Shown: piece after piece, positions 55,471 through 64,000 of the stretch
How positions within the stretch are numbered: position 1 is the stretch's first letter
Layout of the letters: each line of letters begins with the position of its first letter
Assembly (NCBI RefSeq): GCF_041908905.1
Contig: NZ_JAYREK010000001.1
Coordinates: 62,001-126,000, forward strand
DNA: 64,000 bases
Direction: 5' to 3'
Source: Zoogloea sp041908905
GTDB lineage: Bacteria > Pseudomonadota > Gammaproteobacteria > Burkholderiales > Rhodocyclaceae
Position numbers and translations under genes: made by a program
The notes under the pieces: generated by a model
The model's input: the letters and a program-made list of their open reading frames with translations, nothing else
Told to the model about the DNA's origin: nothing
Databases searched by the model: none

Positions 55471-58400
55471 TTACATGCTGCGCCGGTACTGACCGCCCAC
55501 GTCATAGAGGGCGCCGGTGATCTGGCCGAGGGAGCAGTACTTCACCGCATCGACGAGCACCGCAAACACGTTGCCGTTCTCGATGACGGTCTGCTTGAGC
55601 TTGGCGAGCCACTTGGGCGCTTCGTCCTTGTTTCGCTCGTGGAAGTCGGCGAGGCGCTGGAGCTGGCTCTGTTTTTCGTCCTCGGAGGAGCGGGCGAGCT
55701 CGATCTCCTGCTGGGCCATGCCCTTCGGGTTGAGGAAGGTGTTGACGCCGATGATCGGGTAGGAGCCGTCGTGCTTCTTGTGCTCGTAGTAGAGCGACTC
55801 CTCCTGGATCTTGCCGCGCTGGAAGCCGGTCTCCATGGCGCCGAGCACGCCGCCGCGGGAACTGATCGCCTCGAACTCCTTGAGCACCGCCTCTTCGACC
55901 AGATCGGTGAGCTCGTCGATGATGAAGGCGCCCTGGTTCGGGTTCTCGTTCTTCGCGAGGCCCCATTCGCGGTTGATGATGAGCTGGATCGCCATCGCAC
56001 GGCGCACGGACTCTTCGGTCGGCGTGGTGATCGCCTCGTCGTAGGCGTTGGTGTGCAGCGAGTTGCAGTTGTCGTAGATCGCGATCAGCGCCTGCAGCGT
56101 GGTGCGGATGTCGTTGAAGTCCATCTCCTGGGCGTGCAGCGAACGGCCGGACGTCTGGACGTGGTACTTCAGCTTCTGGCTGCGCTCGTTGGCGCCGTAC
56201 TTGTTCTTCATCGCCACGGCCCAGATGCGGCGGGCGACGCGGCCGATCACGGAGTATTCCGGGTCCATGCCGTTGCTGAAGAAGAAGGACAGGTTGGGCG
56301 CGAAGTCGTCGATGTGCATGCCGCGGGCCAGGTAGCTCTCGACGTAGGTGAAGCCGTTGGAGAGCGTGAAGGCGAGCTGGCTGATCGGGTTCGCGCCGGC
56401 CTCGGCGATGTGGTAGCCCGAGATCGACACCGAGTAGAAGTTCTGCACCTTGTTGTGCACGAAGAACTCCTGGATGTCGCCCATCATCTTGAGGGCGAAC
56501 TCGGTGCTGAAGATGCAGGTGTTCTGGCCCTGGTCTTCCTTGAGGATGTCGGCCTGCACGGTGCCGCGCACGGTGGCGAGCACCCACTCGCGGATCTTCT
56601 CGGCTTCGTCCTCGGTGGGCTCGCGGCCGTTGTCGGCCTTGAACTTGGCGAGCTGCTGCGCGAGGGCGGTGTTGAAGAACATCGCCAGGATGATGGGCGC
56701 CGGGCCGTTGATGGTCATCGACACCGAGGTGGTCGGATTGACCAGGTCGAAGCCGTCGTACAGCACCTTCATGTCGTCGAGGGTGGCGATGGACACGCCG
56801 GAGTTGCCGATCTTGCCGTAGATGTCCGGACGCGGATCCGGGTCGCAGCCGTAGAGCGTGACCGAGTCGAAGGCGGTGGAGAGGCGATGCGCCGGCATGC
56901 CCTCGGAAACCTTCTTGAAGCGGCGGTTGGTGCGGAAGGCGTCGCCTTCGCCGGCGAACATCCGGGTCGGGTCCTCGCCCTCGCGCTTGAAGGCGAACAC
57001 GCCGGCGGTGTAGGGGAAGGAGCCGGGGACGTTCTCCTTCATCAGGAAGCGCAGGATCTCGCCTTCGTCCTCGTAGGTGGGCAGCGACACCTTGCGGATC
57101 TTGCTGCCGGAGAGGGATTCGGAGGTGAGCTTGGTGCGGATTTCCTTGTCGCGGATCTTCACCACGTATTCGTCGGCGGCGTAGAGCTCGACGGTGGTGG
57201 GCCACATGTCGAGGAGCTTCTTCGAGCTGCCGGTGAGCTCGCCGTCCTTCCAGGTAATGAGCTCGTCGAAGCTCGCGGCGTCCTTGCTGCAGCCCTCGAA
57301 GAGCCTCTTGGAGATGCGCAGGGCCTGGCGCTCGCGGGCGATGCGGGCCTGGTCGGCGGTGTGCTTGTGGTAGCCGCGGACGGTCTCGGCGATCTCGGCC
57401 AGGTAGCGGGTGCGCTCGGCCGGCACGATGGCGCGGCCGCGGCTGGAGGCCTTGACGCTCACCAGCGGCAGCTGGGGCTTGCCGAGCTTGAGGCCCTTGG
57501 CGGCCAGCGCCGGGGCGATGGCCTGGAACAGGGCGGTGACGCCGTCGTCGTTGAAACGGGCGGCCATGGTGCCGAACACCGGCATCTCGTCGGTGTTCTG
57601 GTTGAACAGCTCGCGGTTGCGCTGGTACTGCTTGCGCACGTCGCGCAGCGCGTCCTCGGCGCCCTTGCGGTCGAACTTGTTGATGGCGACGAAGTCGGCG
57701 AAGTCGAGCATGTCGATCTTCTCGAGCTGGCTGGCGGCGCCGAACTCGGGGGTCATCACGTACAGCGAGACATCGACGAAGGGCACGATGGCCGCGTCGC
57801 CCTGGCCGATGCCGGAGGTCTCGACGATGATCATGTCGAAGCCGGCCAGGCGGGTGGCGGCGATGACTTCGGGCAACGCGACGGAGACTTCCTTGCCGGT
57901 GTCGCGGGTGGCCAGCGAGCGCATGAAGATGTTCGGGTGCTCGATGGCATTCATGCGGATGCGGTCGCCGAGCAGCGCGCCGCCGGTGCGCTTGCGGGAC
58001 GGGTCGATGGAGATGATCGCCAGGCGCAGCTTGTCGCCTTGGTCGAGGCGGAAGCGGCGCACCAGCTCGTCGGTGAGGCTGGACTTGCCGGCGCCGCCGG
58101 TGCCGGTGATGCCGAGGGCCGGCACCGTGACGCCCTTGGCGGCCTCGATCAGCGCGGCCTTCACGTCGTCGCCGTAGGCGCCGTTCTCGAGGCCGGTGAT
58201 GATCTGGGCGAGGGCGCGGCGATCGCCCGACTTCAGCGCGGCGAGCACGGCGTCGGCGCCCTTGGGGCCGGTGGCGGAGAGGTCGGTGTCGCAGCGCTCG
58301 ACGAGGTCGTTGATCATGCCCTGCAGGCCCATCGTCGCGCCGTCTTCGGGCGAGTAGATGCGGGTCACGCCGTAGTCGTGGAGCTCCTTGATCTCGGTCG

Positions 58401-58737
58401 GCACGATCACGCCGCCGCCGCCGCCGAAGACCTTGATGTTCTCGCCGCCGTTCTCGCGCAGCAGGTCGATCATGTACTTGAAGAATTCCACGTGGCCGCC
58501 CTGGTAGGACGTGATCGCGATGCCCTGCACGTCTTCCTGCAGCGCGGCATTGACGATCTCGCCCACCGAGCGGTTGTGGCCGAGGTGGATGACCTCGGAG
58601 CCGGTGGATTGGAGGATCCGCCGCATGATGTTGATCGACGCATCGTGGCCGTCGAAAAGCGCCGCGGCGGTGACGAAGCGCACCTTGTTCTTGGGCTTGT
58701 AGGCGACGAGTTTCTTGGCAACGCTCAGGTCGGTCAT
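55471..58737 (-). CDS. icmF: Fused isobutyryl-CoA mutase (IcmF)
   Basis: A 1088-residue adenosylcobalamin enzyme that interconverts isobutyryl-CoA and butyryl-CoA. Order: an N-terminal B12-binding domain (1-150, cobalt-ligand His in FDGHDASIN, GGGGGVIVP), a MeaB-like G-protein chaperone domain (about 195-430, Walker A GTGGAGKSSLTDEL, and NKFD), then the mutase TIM barrel. This single-chain fusion with built-in chaperone is the hallmark of IcmF. Start ATG at 58737 with GGAGA upstream. Divergent from an AraC-type regulator. Confidence 0.96.
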   Translation of the reverse strand: MTDLSVAKKLVAYKPKNKVRFVTAAALFDGHDASINIMRRILQSTGSEVIHLGHNRSVGEIVNAALQEDVQGIAITSYQGGHVEFFKYMIDLLRENGGENIKVFGGGGGVIVPTEIKELHDYGVTRIYSPEDGATMGLQGMINDLVERCDTDLSATGPKGADAVLAALKSGDRRALAQIITGLENGAYGDDVKAALIEAAKGVTVPALGITGTGGAGKSSLTDELVRRFRLDQGDKLRLAIISIDPSRKRTGGALLGDRIRMNAIEHPNIFMRSLATRDTGKEVSVALPEVIAATRLAGFDMIIVETSGIGQGDAAIVPFVDVSLYVMTPEFGAASQLEKIDMLDFADFVAINKFDRKGAEDALRDVRKQYQRNRELFNQNTDEMPVFGTMAARFNDDGVTALFQAIAPALAAKGLKLGKPQLPLVSVKASSRGRAIVPAERTRYLAEIAETVRGYHKHTADQARIARERQALRISKRLFEGCSKDAASFDELITWKDGELTGSSKKLLDMWPTTVELYAADEYVVKIRDKEIRTKLTSESLSGSKIRKVSLPTYEDEGEILRFLMKENVPGSFPYTAGVFAFKREGEDPTRMFAGEGDAFRTNRRFKKVSEGMPAHRLSTAFDSVTLYGCDPDPRPDIYGKIGNSGVSIATLDDMKVLYDGFDLVNPTTSVSMTINGPAPIILAMFFNTALAQQLAKFKADNGREPTEDEAEKIREWVLATVRGTVQADILKEDQGQNTCIFSTEFALKMMGDIQEFFVHNKVQNFYSVSISGYHIAEAGANPISQLAFTLSNGFTYVESYLARGMHIDDFAPNLSFFFSNGMDPEYSVIGRVARRIWAVAMKNKYGANERSQKLKYHVQTSGRSLHAQEMDFNDIRTTLQALIAIYDNCNSLHTNAYDEAITTPTEESVRRAMAIQLIINREWGLAKNENPNQGAFIIDELTDLVEEAVLKEFEAISSRGGVLGAMETGFQRGKIQEESLYYEHKKHDGSYPIIGVNTFLNPKGMAQQEIELARSSEDEKQSQLQRLADFHERNKDEAPKWLAKLKQTVIENGNVFAVLVDAVKYCSLGQITGALYDVGGQYRRSM

Positions 58738-59107
58738 GGTGTCTCCCCCACATCATGTTGATTGAATCCATGAATGGTAGAAGGCCGGCGCGGCCTTTTC
58801 CACTGCCCTTGTCGACGAAGATCGTGCAAATTCCGCCAAGCGTGCAATCGACGCCGCGGCCGCGTCCGGACGCTGCACCGCAACATCCCGGCGAAGCCCC
58901 GCCGCAGCTGCCCACGCCCGGCCCCGACAGCGCAGGCAGAAGGCACTGCAGCATGCCGCGCCCCCGCCCGGACGCCCCCCGGGCCGCCACGCGCGGGCCC
59001 GGGCACATCTACCCAGGCAGCGCCGGCTCGTGCAGAATCCGCCACATGACCCGACGTGGCGGCGGGCTCCGGCACGCCCGCCTTTCCTTTCCCGAGCGGA
59101 GCCGCCC
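58738..59107. promoter_or_regulatory. icmF / AraC-type regulator intergenic control region
   Basis: No gene. Direct heptamers CGTGCAA at 58823-58829 and 58841-58847, 18 bases apart on one face of the helix, are candidate half-sites for the divergently encoded AraC-type protein. The rest is C-rich and shows no clear sigma70 boxes. Confidence 0.4.
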
Positions 59108-60166
59108 TTGTTCAGCCCTCGCCCCCGCGCCACCGTTTCGATGGGTTTCGTGACCGGCATGGTGGCGGCCCTGCCCGCCCACGCCCACGACCCGGCGCCG
59201 CTGCTGGCCAGCCTCGACATCGACCCGGGCGACCCCGCCAGCCGGGTGCCCCTCGACCGCTACGCACTGCTCTACAACCGGGTGATCGCCGAGCTCGGCG
59301 ACGAGGGCTTCGGGCTGTTCTCGGTGCGCATGCCGCCGGGCTGCTTCGAGTTCCTGTGCCGCGGCATGCTCAGCGCGCCGACCCTCGCCGAGAGCCTCGA
59401 CCGGGCGCGGCGCTTCCTGGCCATCGTGCTGCCCGACCTGGCGGTGGGCATCCACCGGGCCGGCCACCACGCGGAGCTGCAGATCGCCGAGACCCGCCCC
59501 CTCGCCCCCACGCCCGACGCGCCGGGCCGGGTGTTCGCCTTCGAGTGGCTGCTGCGCCTGCTCCACAGCCTGTCGTGCTGGCTGGTGGGGCGCGGGCTGG
59601 CGCTGGACTCGGTGGATTTCCCCTTCCCGCGGCCGGCCCACGCCGATGATTACGCGCTGGTGTACACCGAGCGCTCCGCCTTCATCGGCGGCGGGGTGCT
59701 CACCGCCCGCTTCAACGCAACGCTGCTCGACCTGCCGATCCGCCGCGACGAGGCCGCCCTCGCCAGCTTCCTCGACGGCGCGCCGGGCCGCATCAGCATG
59801 CTCTACCGGCGCGACCGCGCCACCGTCACCCGGGTCCGCGACCTGATCCGCGACGCGCTGCCGGCCAGCCTGTCCCAGGACGAGGTCGCCAGCCAGCTCC
59901 ACATGTCGCCGCGCACCCTGCACCGCCGGCTGGGCGAGGAGGGCTCCAGCTTCCGCATCATCAAGGAGGCCCTGCGCCGCGACCTGGCCCTGTCGCGCCT
60001 CACCAAGACCGGCCACTCCATCGCCCGGGTCGCCGCCGACCTGGGCTACGCCGACACCTCCGCCTTCTACCGGGCCTTCACCGGCTGGACGGGCATGTCG
60101 CCGGAACGCTACCGGCGCCAGCTCGCCGGCGGGCCACCGCCCGACAGCCCCGGACCCGCGTCATGA
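59108..60166 (+). CDS. AraC family transcriptional regulator (OruR/ArgR-like)
   Basis: 352 residues. The N-terminal ligand-binding Arabinose_bd-type domain is RATVSMGFVTGMVAALPAHAHDP ... SAPTLAESLDRARRFLAIV. The C-terminal double HTH (about 260-345) is SLSQDEVASQLHMSPRTLHRRL and SIARVAADLGYADTSAFYRAF. The TTG at 59108 is chosen because GGAG lies six bases before it; an ATG at 59141 is an alternative. It is divergent from icmF, so control of icmF by a CoA-linked or acid ligand is inferred. Confidence 0.9.
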   Translation: MFSPRPRATVSMGFVTGMVAALPAHAHDPAPLLASLDIDPGDPASRVPLDRYALLYNRVIAELGDEGFGLFSVRMPPGCFEFLCRGMLSAPTLAESLDRARRFLAIVLPDLAVGIHRAGHHAELQIAETRPLAPTPDAPGRVFAFEWLLRLLHSLSCWLVGRGLALDSVDFPFPRPAHADDYALVYTERSAFIGGGVLTARFNATLLDLPIRRDEAALASFLDGAPGRISMLYRRDRATVTRVRDLIRDALPASLSQDEVASQLHMSPRTLHRRLGEEGSSFRIIKEALRRDLALSRLTKTGHSIARVAADLGYADTSAFYRAFTGWTGMSPERYRRQLAGGPPPDSPGPAS

Positions 60167-60260
60167 ACCCGCCCCCCCCTCGCGCGCCAGCTCCCCGGAG
60201 GAGCTGCGCCGCTACGACCTGCTGCTGGCCGGCTTCGATCTCCTCGACCAGGCCATCGCG

Positions 60261-62216
60261 GTGTTCGACGCCATGCCCAAGCTGGTCACCTGGAACAAGG
60301 CCATGCTGCGCCTGCTGGATTTTCCCGAGTCGCTGGTGCGGGTCGGCACGCCCTTCGAGGAGTTCGTGCGCTTCAACGTGCAGCGGGGTGAGTACAGCGG
60401 CGGGGCCCTCAACCCGGCCGAGGTGGAGCGCCTGGTCACCGAGCGGATGGCCGCGGTGCGCGCCTTCCAACCCCACCAGGCCGAGCGCACCCGGCCCAAC
60501 GGCCAGGTGCTGTCGATCCGCGGCGTGCCCATCCCCAACCTGGGCTTCGTCACCCTGTGGACCGACATCACCGAGCAGCGCCGCTACGAGCGCCTCATCG
60601 AGCGCCAGAACGCCGAGCTGGAGAACCGCGTGCGCGCCCGCACCGCCGAACTCGAAGCCGCCAAGACCCGCCTCGACAACCTGGCCGGCCAGCTCACCCG
60701 CAGCGAGGAGCGCATGCGCCGCATCCTCGACACCATCCCGGCGATGATCGCCTACGTGGACGCCGGCGAACGCTACCGTTTCGCCAACCGGGGCTACGCC
60801 AACTGGTTCGGCCTCGACCAGCAGAGCATCGTCGGCAAGAGCATCCTCGAGGTGGTCGGGCCCGACGCCTACGCCCAGGTCAGGCCGCAGCTCGAGCAGG
60901 CCTACACCGGCGAGCAGGTGAGCTACGAATATTCCCGCATCAACGCCGCCGGCCAGCAGGTGCACGCCCGCAGCGCGGTGGTGCCGGAAGCCTCCGAAGC
61001 CGGCGGCGTGCAGGGCTTCTTCGTGCTGTCCATCGACATCACCGAGCAGAAGGCCGGCCAGGCGGTGCTGATCCAGGCCCAGAAGATGGAAGCCGTCGGC
61101 CAGCTCACCGGCGGCCTCGCCCACGACTTCAACAACCTGCTCACCATCATCACCGGCAACCTGGCCGCGCTGCGGGACAAGCTCCCGGCCCACCAGGGCT
61201 TCGAGGACTACCTCGACCCGGCCCTGTCGGCGGCCCGCCGCGGCACCGAGCTGATCCGCCGCCTGCTCACCTTCTCGCGCCAGCAGCCCCTCGCCCCGAG
61301 CCCCGTCGAGGTGGGCGCCCTGGTGCATGACATGACCCCGCTGCTGGCGCGCTCCCTCACCGAGCGCATCACCATGCGGCTCGACCTGCCCACCGAGAAG
61401 CTCTACGCCCTGGTGGACCCCCACCAGCTCGAGAACGCCCTCCTCAACCTGGCCATCAACGCCCGCGACGCGATGCCCGACGGCGGCAGCCTCGGCATCA
61501 GCGTGGCCCGCCGCCACGTCTCGCCAAGCCTGGCGCTGCTGGTCGAGGTGCCCGCCGGCGACTACGTGCAGTTCGACGTCTCCGACAGTGGCAGCGGCAT
61601 CGCCCCGGAGATCCTGTCGCGGGTCTTCGAGCCCTTCTTCACCACCAAGAGCTTCGGCACCGGCAGCGGCCTCGGGCTGTCGATGGTGTATGGCTTCATC
61701 CGCCAGTCGGGGGGCAACATCCGCATCCTCAGCACCCCGGGCAAGGGCACCAACGTGCGCTTCATCCTGCCGATGACCGACGCCCGCCCGGCCCCGCCGG
61801 CCCCGGTCGCCCCGGCCCCGCCGCCCGCCGCCAACGGCAGCCGGCTGGTGCTGCTGGTGGAGGACGAACCCGAGGTGCGCAAGGTGATCCGGCTGCAGCT
61901 CACCGAGCTCGGCTACCCGGTGGTCGAGGCCGCCAACGGCCTCGAGGCCCGCTCCATGCTGGAGGCCGTCGAGGACATCGCGATCCTCGTCTCCGACACC
62001 GTGATGCCCGGCCTCGGCGGCCGCGAGCTGGCCGCCTTCGCCCGCCAGCTGCGGCCGGCGCTGCCCATCCTGCTGATCACCGGCTACGCCACCGGCCCCA
62101 CCCCCGCCGGCACCCCCGACGTGCCGACCCTGCGCAAACCCTTCGACGGCGCGGCCCTCGCCGCCGCCCTCGCCACCCTCACCTACCCTGCCGATCCGGA
62201 GAGCCCGCCGCCATGA
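60261..62216 (+). CDS. Hybrid sensor histidine kinase with C-terminal receiver; natural start probably at 60163 but out of frame
   Basis: 651 residues from a GTG at 60261. A PAS domain (VFDAMPKLVTWNKAMLRLLDFP), a coiled coil and a second PAS (AMIAYVDAGERYRFAN) are followed by H-box LAHDFNNLLTIITGNLAAL, HATPase (GLGLSMVYGF) and a receiver (about 525-640, Asp in VSDTVMPGLGG). The coding frame clearly extends upstream (EELRRYDLLLAGFDLLDQAIA) to the ATG at 60163, which overlaps the regulator stop. A run of eight C at 60172-60179 leaves that ATG one base out of frame. One more C would restore a 684-residue product. Confidence 0.85.
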   Translation: MFDAMPKLVTWNKAMLRLLDFPESLVRVGTPFEEFVRFNVQRGEYSGGALNPAEVERLVTERMAAVRAFQPHQAERTRPNGQVLSIRGVPIPNLGFVTLWTDITEQRRYERLIERQNAELENRVRARTAELEAAKTRLDNLAGQLTRSEERMRRILDTIPAMIAYVDAGERYRFANRGYANWFGLDQQSIVGKSILEVVGPDAYAQVRPQLEQAYTGEQVSYEYSRINAAGQQVHARSAVVPEASEAGGVQGFFVLSIDITEQKAGQAVLIQAQKMEAVGQLTGGLAHDFNNLLTIITGNLAALRDKLPAHQGFEDYLDPALSAARRGTELIRRLLTFSRQQPLAPSPVEVGALVHDMTPLLARSLTERITMRLDLPTEKLYALVDPHQLENALLNLAINARDAMPDGGSLGISVARRHVSPSLALLVEVPAGDYVQFDVSDSGSGIAPEILSRVFEPFFTTKSFGTGSGLGLSMVYGFIRQSGGNIRILSTPGKGTNVRFILPMTDARPAPPAPVAPAPPPAANGSRLVLLVEDEPEVRKVIRLQLTELGYPVVEAANGLEARSMLEAVEDIAILVSDTVMPGLGGRELAAFARQLRPALPILLITGYATGPTPAGTPDVPTLRKPFDGAALAAALATLTYPADPESPPP

Positions 62217-62935
62217 GCCCCGACAAGGACAGCCCCCTGGTCTTCATCGTCGAAGACGAACCCGACATCGCCCGCCTGATCGCCGCCAGCCTCGCCGAGT
62301 ACGGCTTCCGCAGCGAGACCTTCGGCACCGGCCGGGCCCTGCTGGCCCGCGCCCGCAAGGTGCAGCCCGAGCTGGCAATCCTCGACCTCGGCCTGCCCGA
62401 CATGGACGGCCTGCAGGTGCTGCGCGAGCTGCAGGAGCAGCACCCCTGCGCGGCCCTGATCCTCACCGGGCGCGACGGCCTCACCGACCGGGTGCTGGGC
62501 CTCGAGCTCGGCGCCGACGACTATCTGGTCAAGCCCTTCGAGCCCCGCGAGCTGGTCGCCCGGGTGCGCTCAATCCTGCGCCGCTACCAGAAGGCCGCCA
62601 CCAGCGAGCCCGCCCCCCACGGCGGCGCCCGCTTCTGCGGCTGGCATTTCGACCTCGACCGGCTCACCCTCAGCGCCGACGACGGGCGCGAGGTCAGCCT
62701 CTCCGCCGCCGAGGCGGCCCTGCTGCAGAGCCTGCTCAAGCGCCCCAACAAGATCCTCAGCCGCGAACAGCTGATCGGCGAGCGGGAGCTCGACCCCTTC
62801 GACCGCAGCATCGACGTGCGCATCTCCCGCCTGCGCCGCAAGCTCGAGGACGACCCGCAGGACCCGAAGATCATCAAGACGGTGTACGGCGCCGGCTACC
62901 TGCTGTGCGCCACGGTGGAGTGGGTCAAGGGATGA
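62213..62935 (+). CDS. OmpR/PhoB-family response regulator
   Basis: 240 residues. The receiver domain (1-120) has the acidic pair in IVEDEPD, phospho-Asp in AILDLGLPDMDG, Thr in LILTGRDG and Lys in YLVKPFEP. A winged-helix DNA-binding domain (about 140-238) has RPNKILSREQLIGE and SRLRRKLEDDPQDPKIIKTVYGAGYLL. Its ATG overlaps the kinase stop, so it is very probably the partner of the hybrid kinase. Confidence 0.95.
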   Translation: MSPDKDSPLVFIVEDEPDIARLIAASLAEYGFRSETFGTGRALLARARKVQPELAILDLGLPDMDGLQVLRELQEQHPCAALILTGRDGLTDRVLGLELGADDYLVKPFEPRELVARVRSILRRYQKAATSEPAPHGGARFCGWHFDLDRLTLSADDGREVSLSAAEAALLQSLLKRPNKILSREQLIGERELDPFDRSIDVRISRLRRKLEDDPQDPKIIKTVYGAGYLLCATVEWVKG

Positions 62936-63014
62936 GCGGAGGTGGGCCGAGACTTTGCCCGCGCTCCGCGCCCCCCTGTAAAATCCGGGCTCTTACAAAG
63001 AGGGAGCAATAAAC

Positions 63015-63488
63015 ATGACCAGACCATTCAAGATCCTCGGCGTCCAGCAGATCGCCATCGGCGGCCCGTCCAAGGACCGCCTGCGCACCCTGTGGGTCGA
63101 CATGTTCGGCCTCGAGGTCACCGGCAACTTCAAGTCCGAGCGCGAGAACGTGGACGAGGACATCACCGCGATGGGCAAGGGCCCGTTCAAGGTCGAGGTG
63201 GACCTGATGCAGCCCCTCGACCCCGAGAAGAAGCCCGCCGTGCACACCACCCCGCTCAACCACGTCGGCCTGTGGGTGGACGACCTGCCCAAGTGCGTCG
63301 AGTGGCTGACCGCCCAGGGCGTGCGCTTCGCGCCGGGCGGCATCCGCAAGGGCGCCGCCGGCTACGACATCACCTTCCTGCACCCGAAGGGCAACGAGGA
63401 GTTCCCGATCGGCGGCGAAGGCGTGCTGATCGAGCTGGTCCAGGCCCCGTCCGAAGTAGTCGAGGCCTTCGCCAAGCTGGCCGGCTAA
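63015..63488 (+). CDS. VOC (glyoxalase/bleomycin resistance/epimerase) family protein
   Basis: 157 residues forming two beta-alpha-beta-beta-beta modules (ILGVQQIAIGGPSKDRLRTLW and PLNHVGLWVDDLPKCVEWL). Candidate metal ligands are His in NHVGL and Glu in VLIELVQAP; the first-module position usually held by His is Gln here (VQQIAI). Similarity to methylmalonyl-CoA epimerase-type proteins is loose, so substrate unknown. AGAGGGAG precedes the ATG and a strong terminator follows, so it is monocistronic. Confidence 0.85.
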   Translation: MTRPFKILGVQQIAIGGPSKDRLRTLWVDMFGLEVTGNFKSERENVDEDITAMGKGPFKVEVDLMQPLDPEKKPAVHTTPLNHVGLWVDDLPKCVEWLTAQGVRFAPGGIRKGAAGYDITFLHPKGNEEFPIGGEGVLIELVQAPSEVVEAFAKLAG

Positions 63489-63498
63489 GCAAGCATCG

Positions 63499-63528
63499 CC
63501 CCCCGGCGCGCCGGGGGGTTTTCATTTT
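63499..63528 (+). terminator. Terminator of the VOC gene
   Basis: Stem CCCCCCGG / CCGGGGGG with CGCG loop followed by TTTTCATTTT, ten bases after the stop codon. Confidence 0.9.
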
Positions 63529-63668
63529 GTGCGGCAGTCGGCGGTCGCGAGCCTGGCCCCGCAGATCCATCACCAGGCACTGAAGGAGCGCCCGCGGCGC
63601 TCGCCCCGTGCCGCGGGAATGTCTGCTGGCCGGCTCAGAGCCCCTCGCCCCCCCGCCGGCGCGAGCGA

Positions 63669-64000
63669 TCACAGCCCGCCGCGGCCCTGGAAGGTGTTGC
63701 AGGCGGCCAGCTGGCCCGACTCCATGCCGCGCCGGAACCAGCGCACCCGCTGCTCCGACGAACCATGCGTGAAGCTGTCGGGCACCACGTAGCCCTGGGC
63801 CTGCTTCTGCAGCGCGTCGTCGCCGATCGCCGAGGCGGCGCGCAGGGCCTCCTCCACGTCGCCGGCCTCGAGGATGCCGCGGGCCGCGTCGGCGTTCTTC
63901 GCCCACACGCCGGCCAGGCAGTCGGCCTGCAGCTCCAGGCGCACCGACAGCTCGTTGGCCTGCCGCTCGCCGGCCCGCTGGCGCGCCGCCTGCACCTTTT
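63669..64000 (-). CDS. ypfJ: Neutral zinc metallopeptidase YpfJ family, 5' end outside window
   Basis: The C-terminal 110 residues of a YpfJ-type membrane-anchored zinc protein. Visible are the third zinc-ligand region RLELQADCLAGVWA and the conserved tail SFTHGSSEQRVRWFRRGMESGQ followed by ACNTF. The upstream HExxH motif and the signal anchor lie beyond position 64000. The frame is open to the edge. It converges on the VOC gene. Confidence 0.9.
   Translation of the reverse strand, partial: KVQAARQRAGERQANELSVRLELQADCLAGVWAKNADAARGILEAGDVEEALRAASAIGDDALQKQAQGYVVPDSFTHGSSEQRVRWFRRGMESGQLAACNTFQGRGGL

Overview
The window is GC-rich, densely packed chromosomal DNA. Its gene set is ntrBC-glnA, zapD-yacG, coaX-birA without an HTH domain, hoxFUYHW, a fused icmF, and an MFS-ssb block divergent from uvrA. 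This suggests a betaproteobacterium, most likely of the Rhodocyclales/Zoogloeaceae type (inference from gene content and order; no 16S is present). Two stretches have clearly lower GC and look acquired: about 15.1-18.8 kb and about 36.9-37.5 kb.

Layout. 1-7.3 kb holds housekeeping genes: mltA (cut by the window edge), a DUF815 ATPase, a Nudix-ThiE-like fusion, yacG, zapD, coaE, a SPOR protein, coaX and birA. 7.4-12.3 kb is a nitrogen-control block (ntrC, ntrB, a DUF4124 gene, glnA) with visible NtrC boxes and sigma54 promoter matches. 12.3-15.1 kb carries a CDF metal transporter, a rhodanese and nadA. 15.1-18.8 kb is the low-GC island with a large dynamin-like GTPase fused to a MITD1-type (MIT_C) domain. 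18.8-26.4 kb has a hypothetical gene, a 22-bp tandem dyad array, ybhP-like/clsB, rfaE2, cysK, patB and a DUF4832/DUF4874 lipoprotein. 26.5-31.7 kb is the NAD-linked [NiFe] hydrogenase operon hoxFUYHW. 31.7-38.9 kb is accessory: a MerR-HTH response regulator, glycerate kinase, an ankyrin protein, a possible integron-cassette gene, a GST and a broken TetR gene. 38.9-47.9 kb has ssb, an MFS pump, uvrA, a SEC-C protein, yceH, lgt, an old yellow enzyme and a lipoprotein. 48-49.5 kb has a GDT1/UPF0016 exporter under a yybP-ykoY (Mn2+) riboswitch, followed by a 21-bp tandem array. 49.5-55.3 kb has azlCD, a patatin, VF530, a CHASE-GGDEF cyclase and an M15 peptidase. 55.4-64 kb has icmF with a divergent AraC regulator, a hybrid kinase plus response regulator, a VOC protein and the end of ypfJ.

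The most unusual items are: (i) the GTPase-MIT_C fusion in its own low-GC island with a structured leader; (ii) two unrelated arrays of two-helical-turn tandem repeats (22 bp and 21 bp) that fill intergenic DNA; (iii) a C8 tract that puts the natural start codon of a hybrid histidine kinase one base out of frame; (iv) an NtrC-box constellation that includes one perfect box inside a coding region. No tRNA, rRNA, CRISPR array or intact insertion sequence was recognised.
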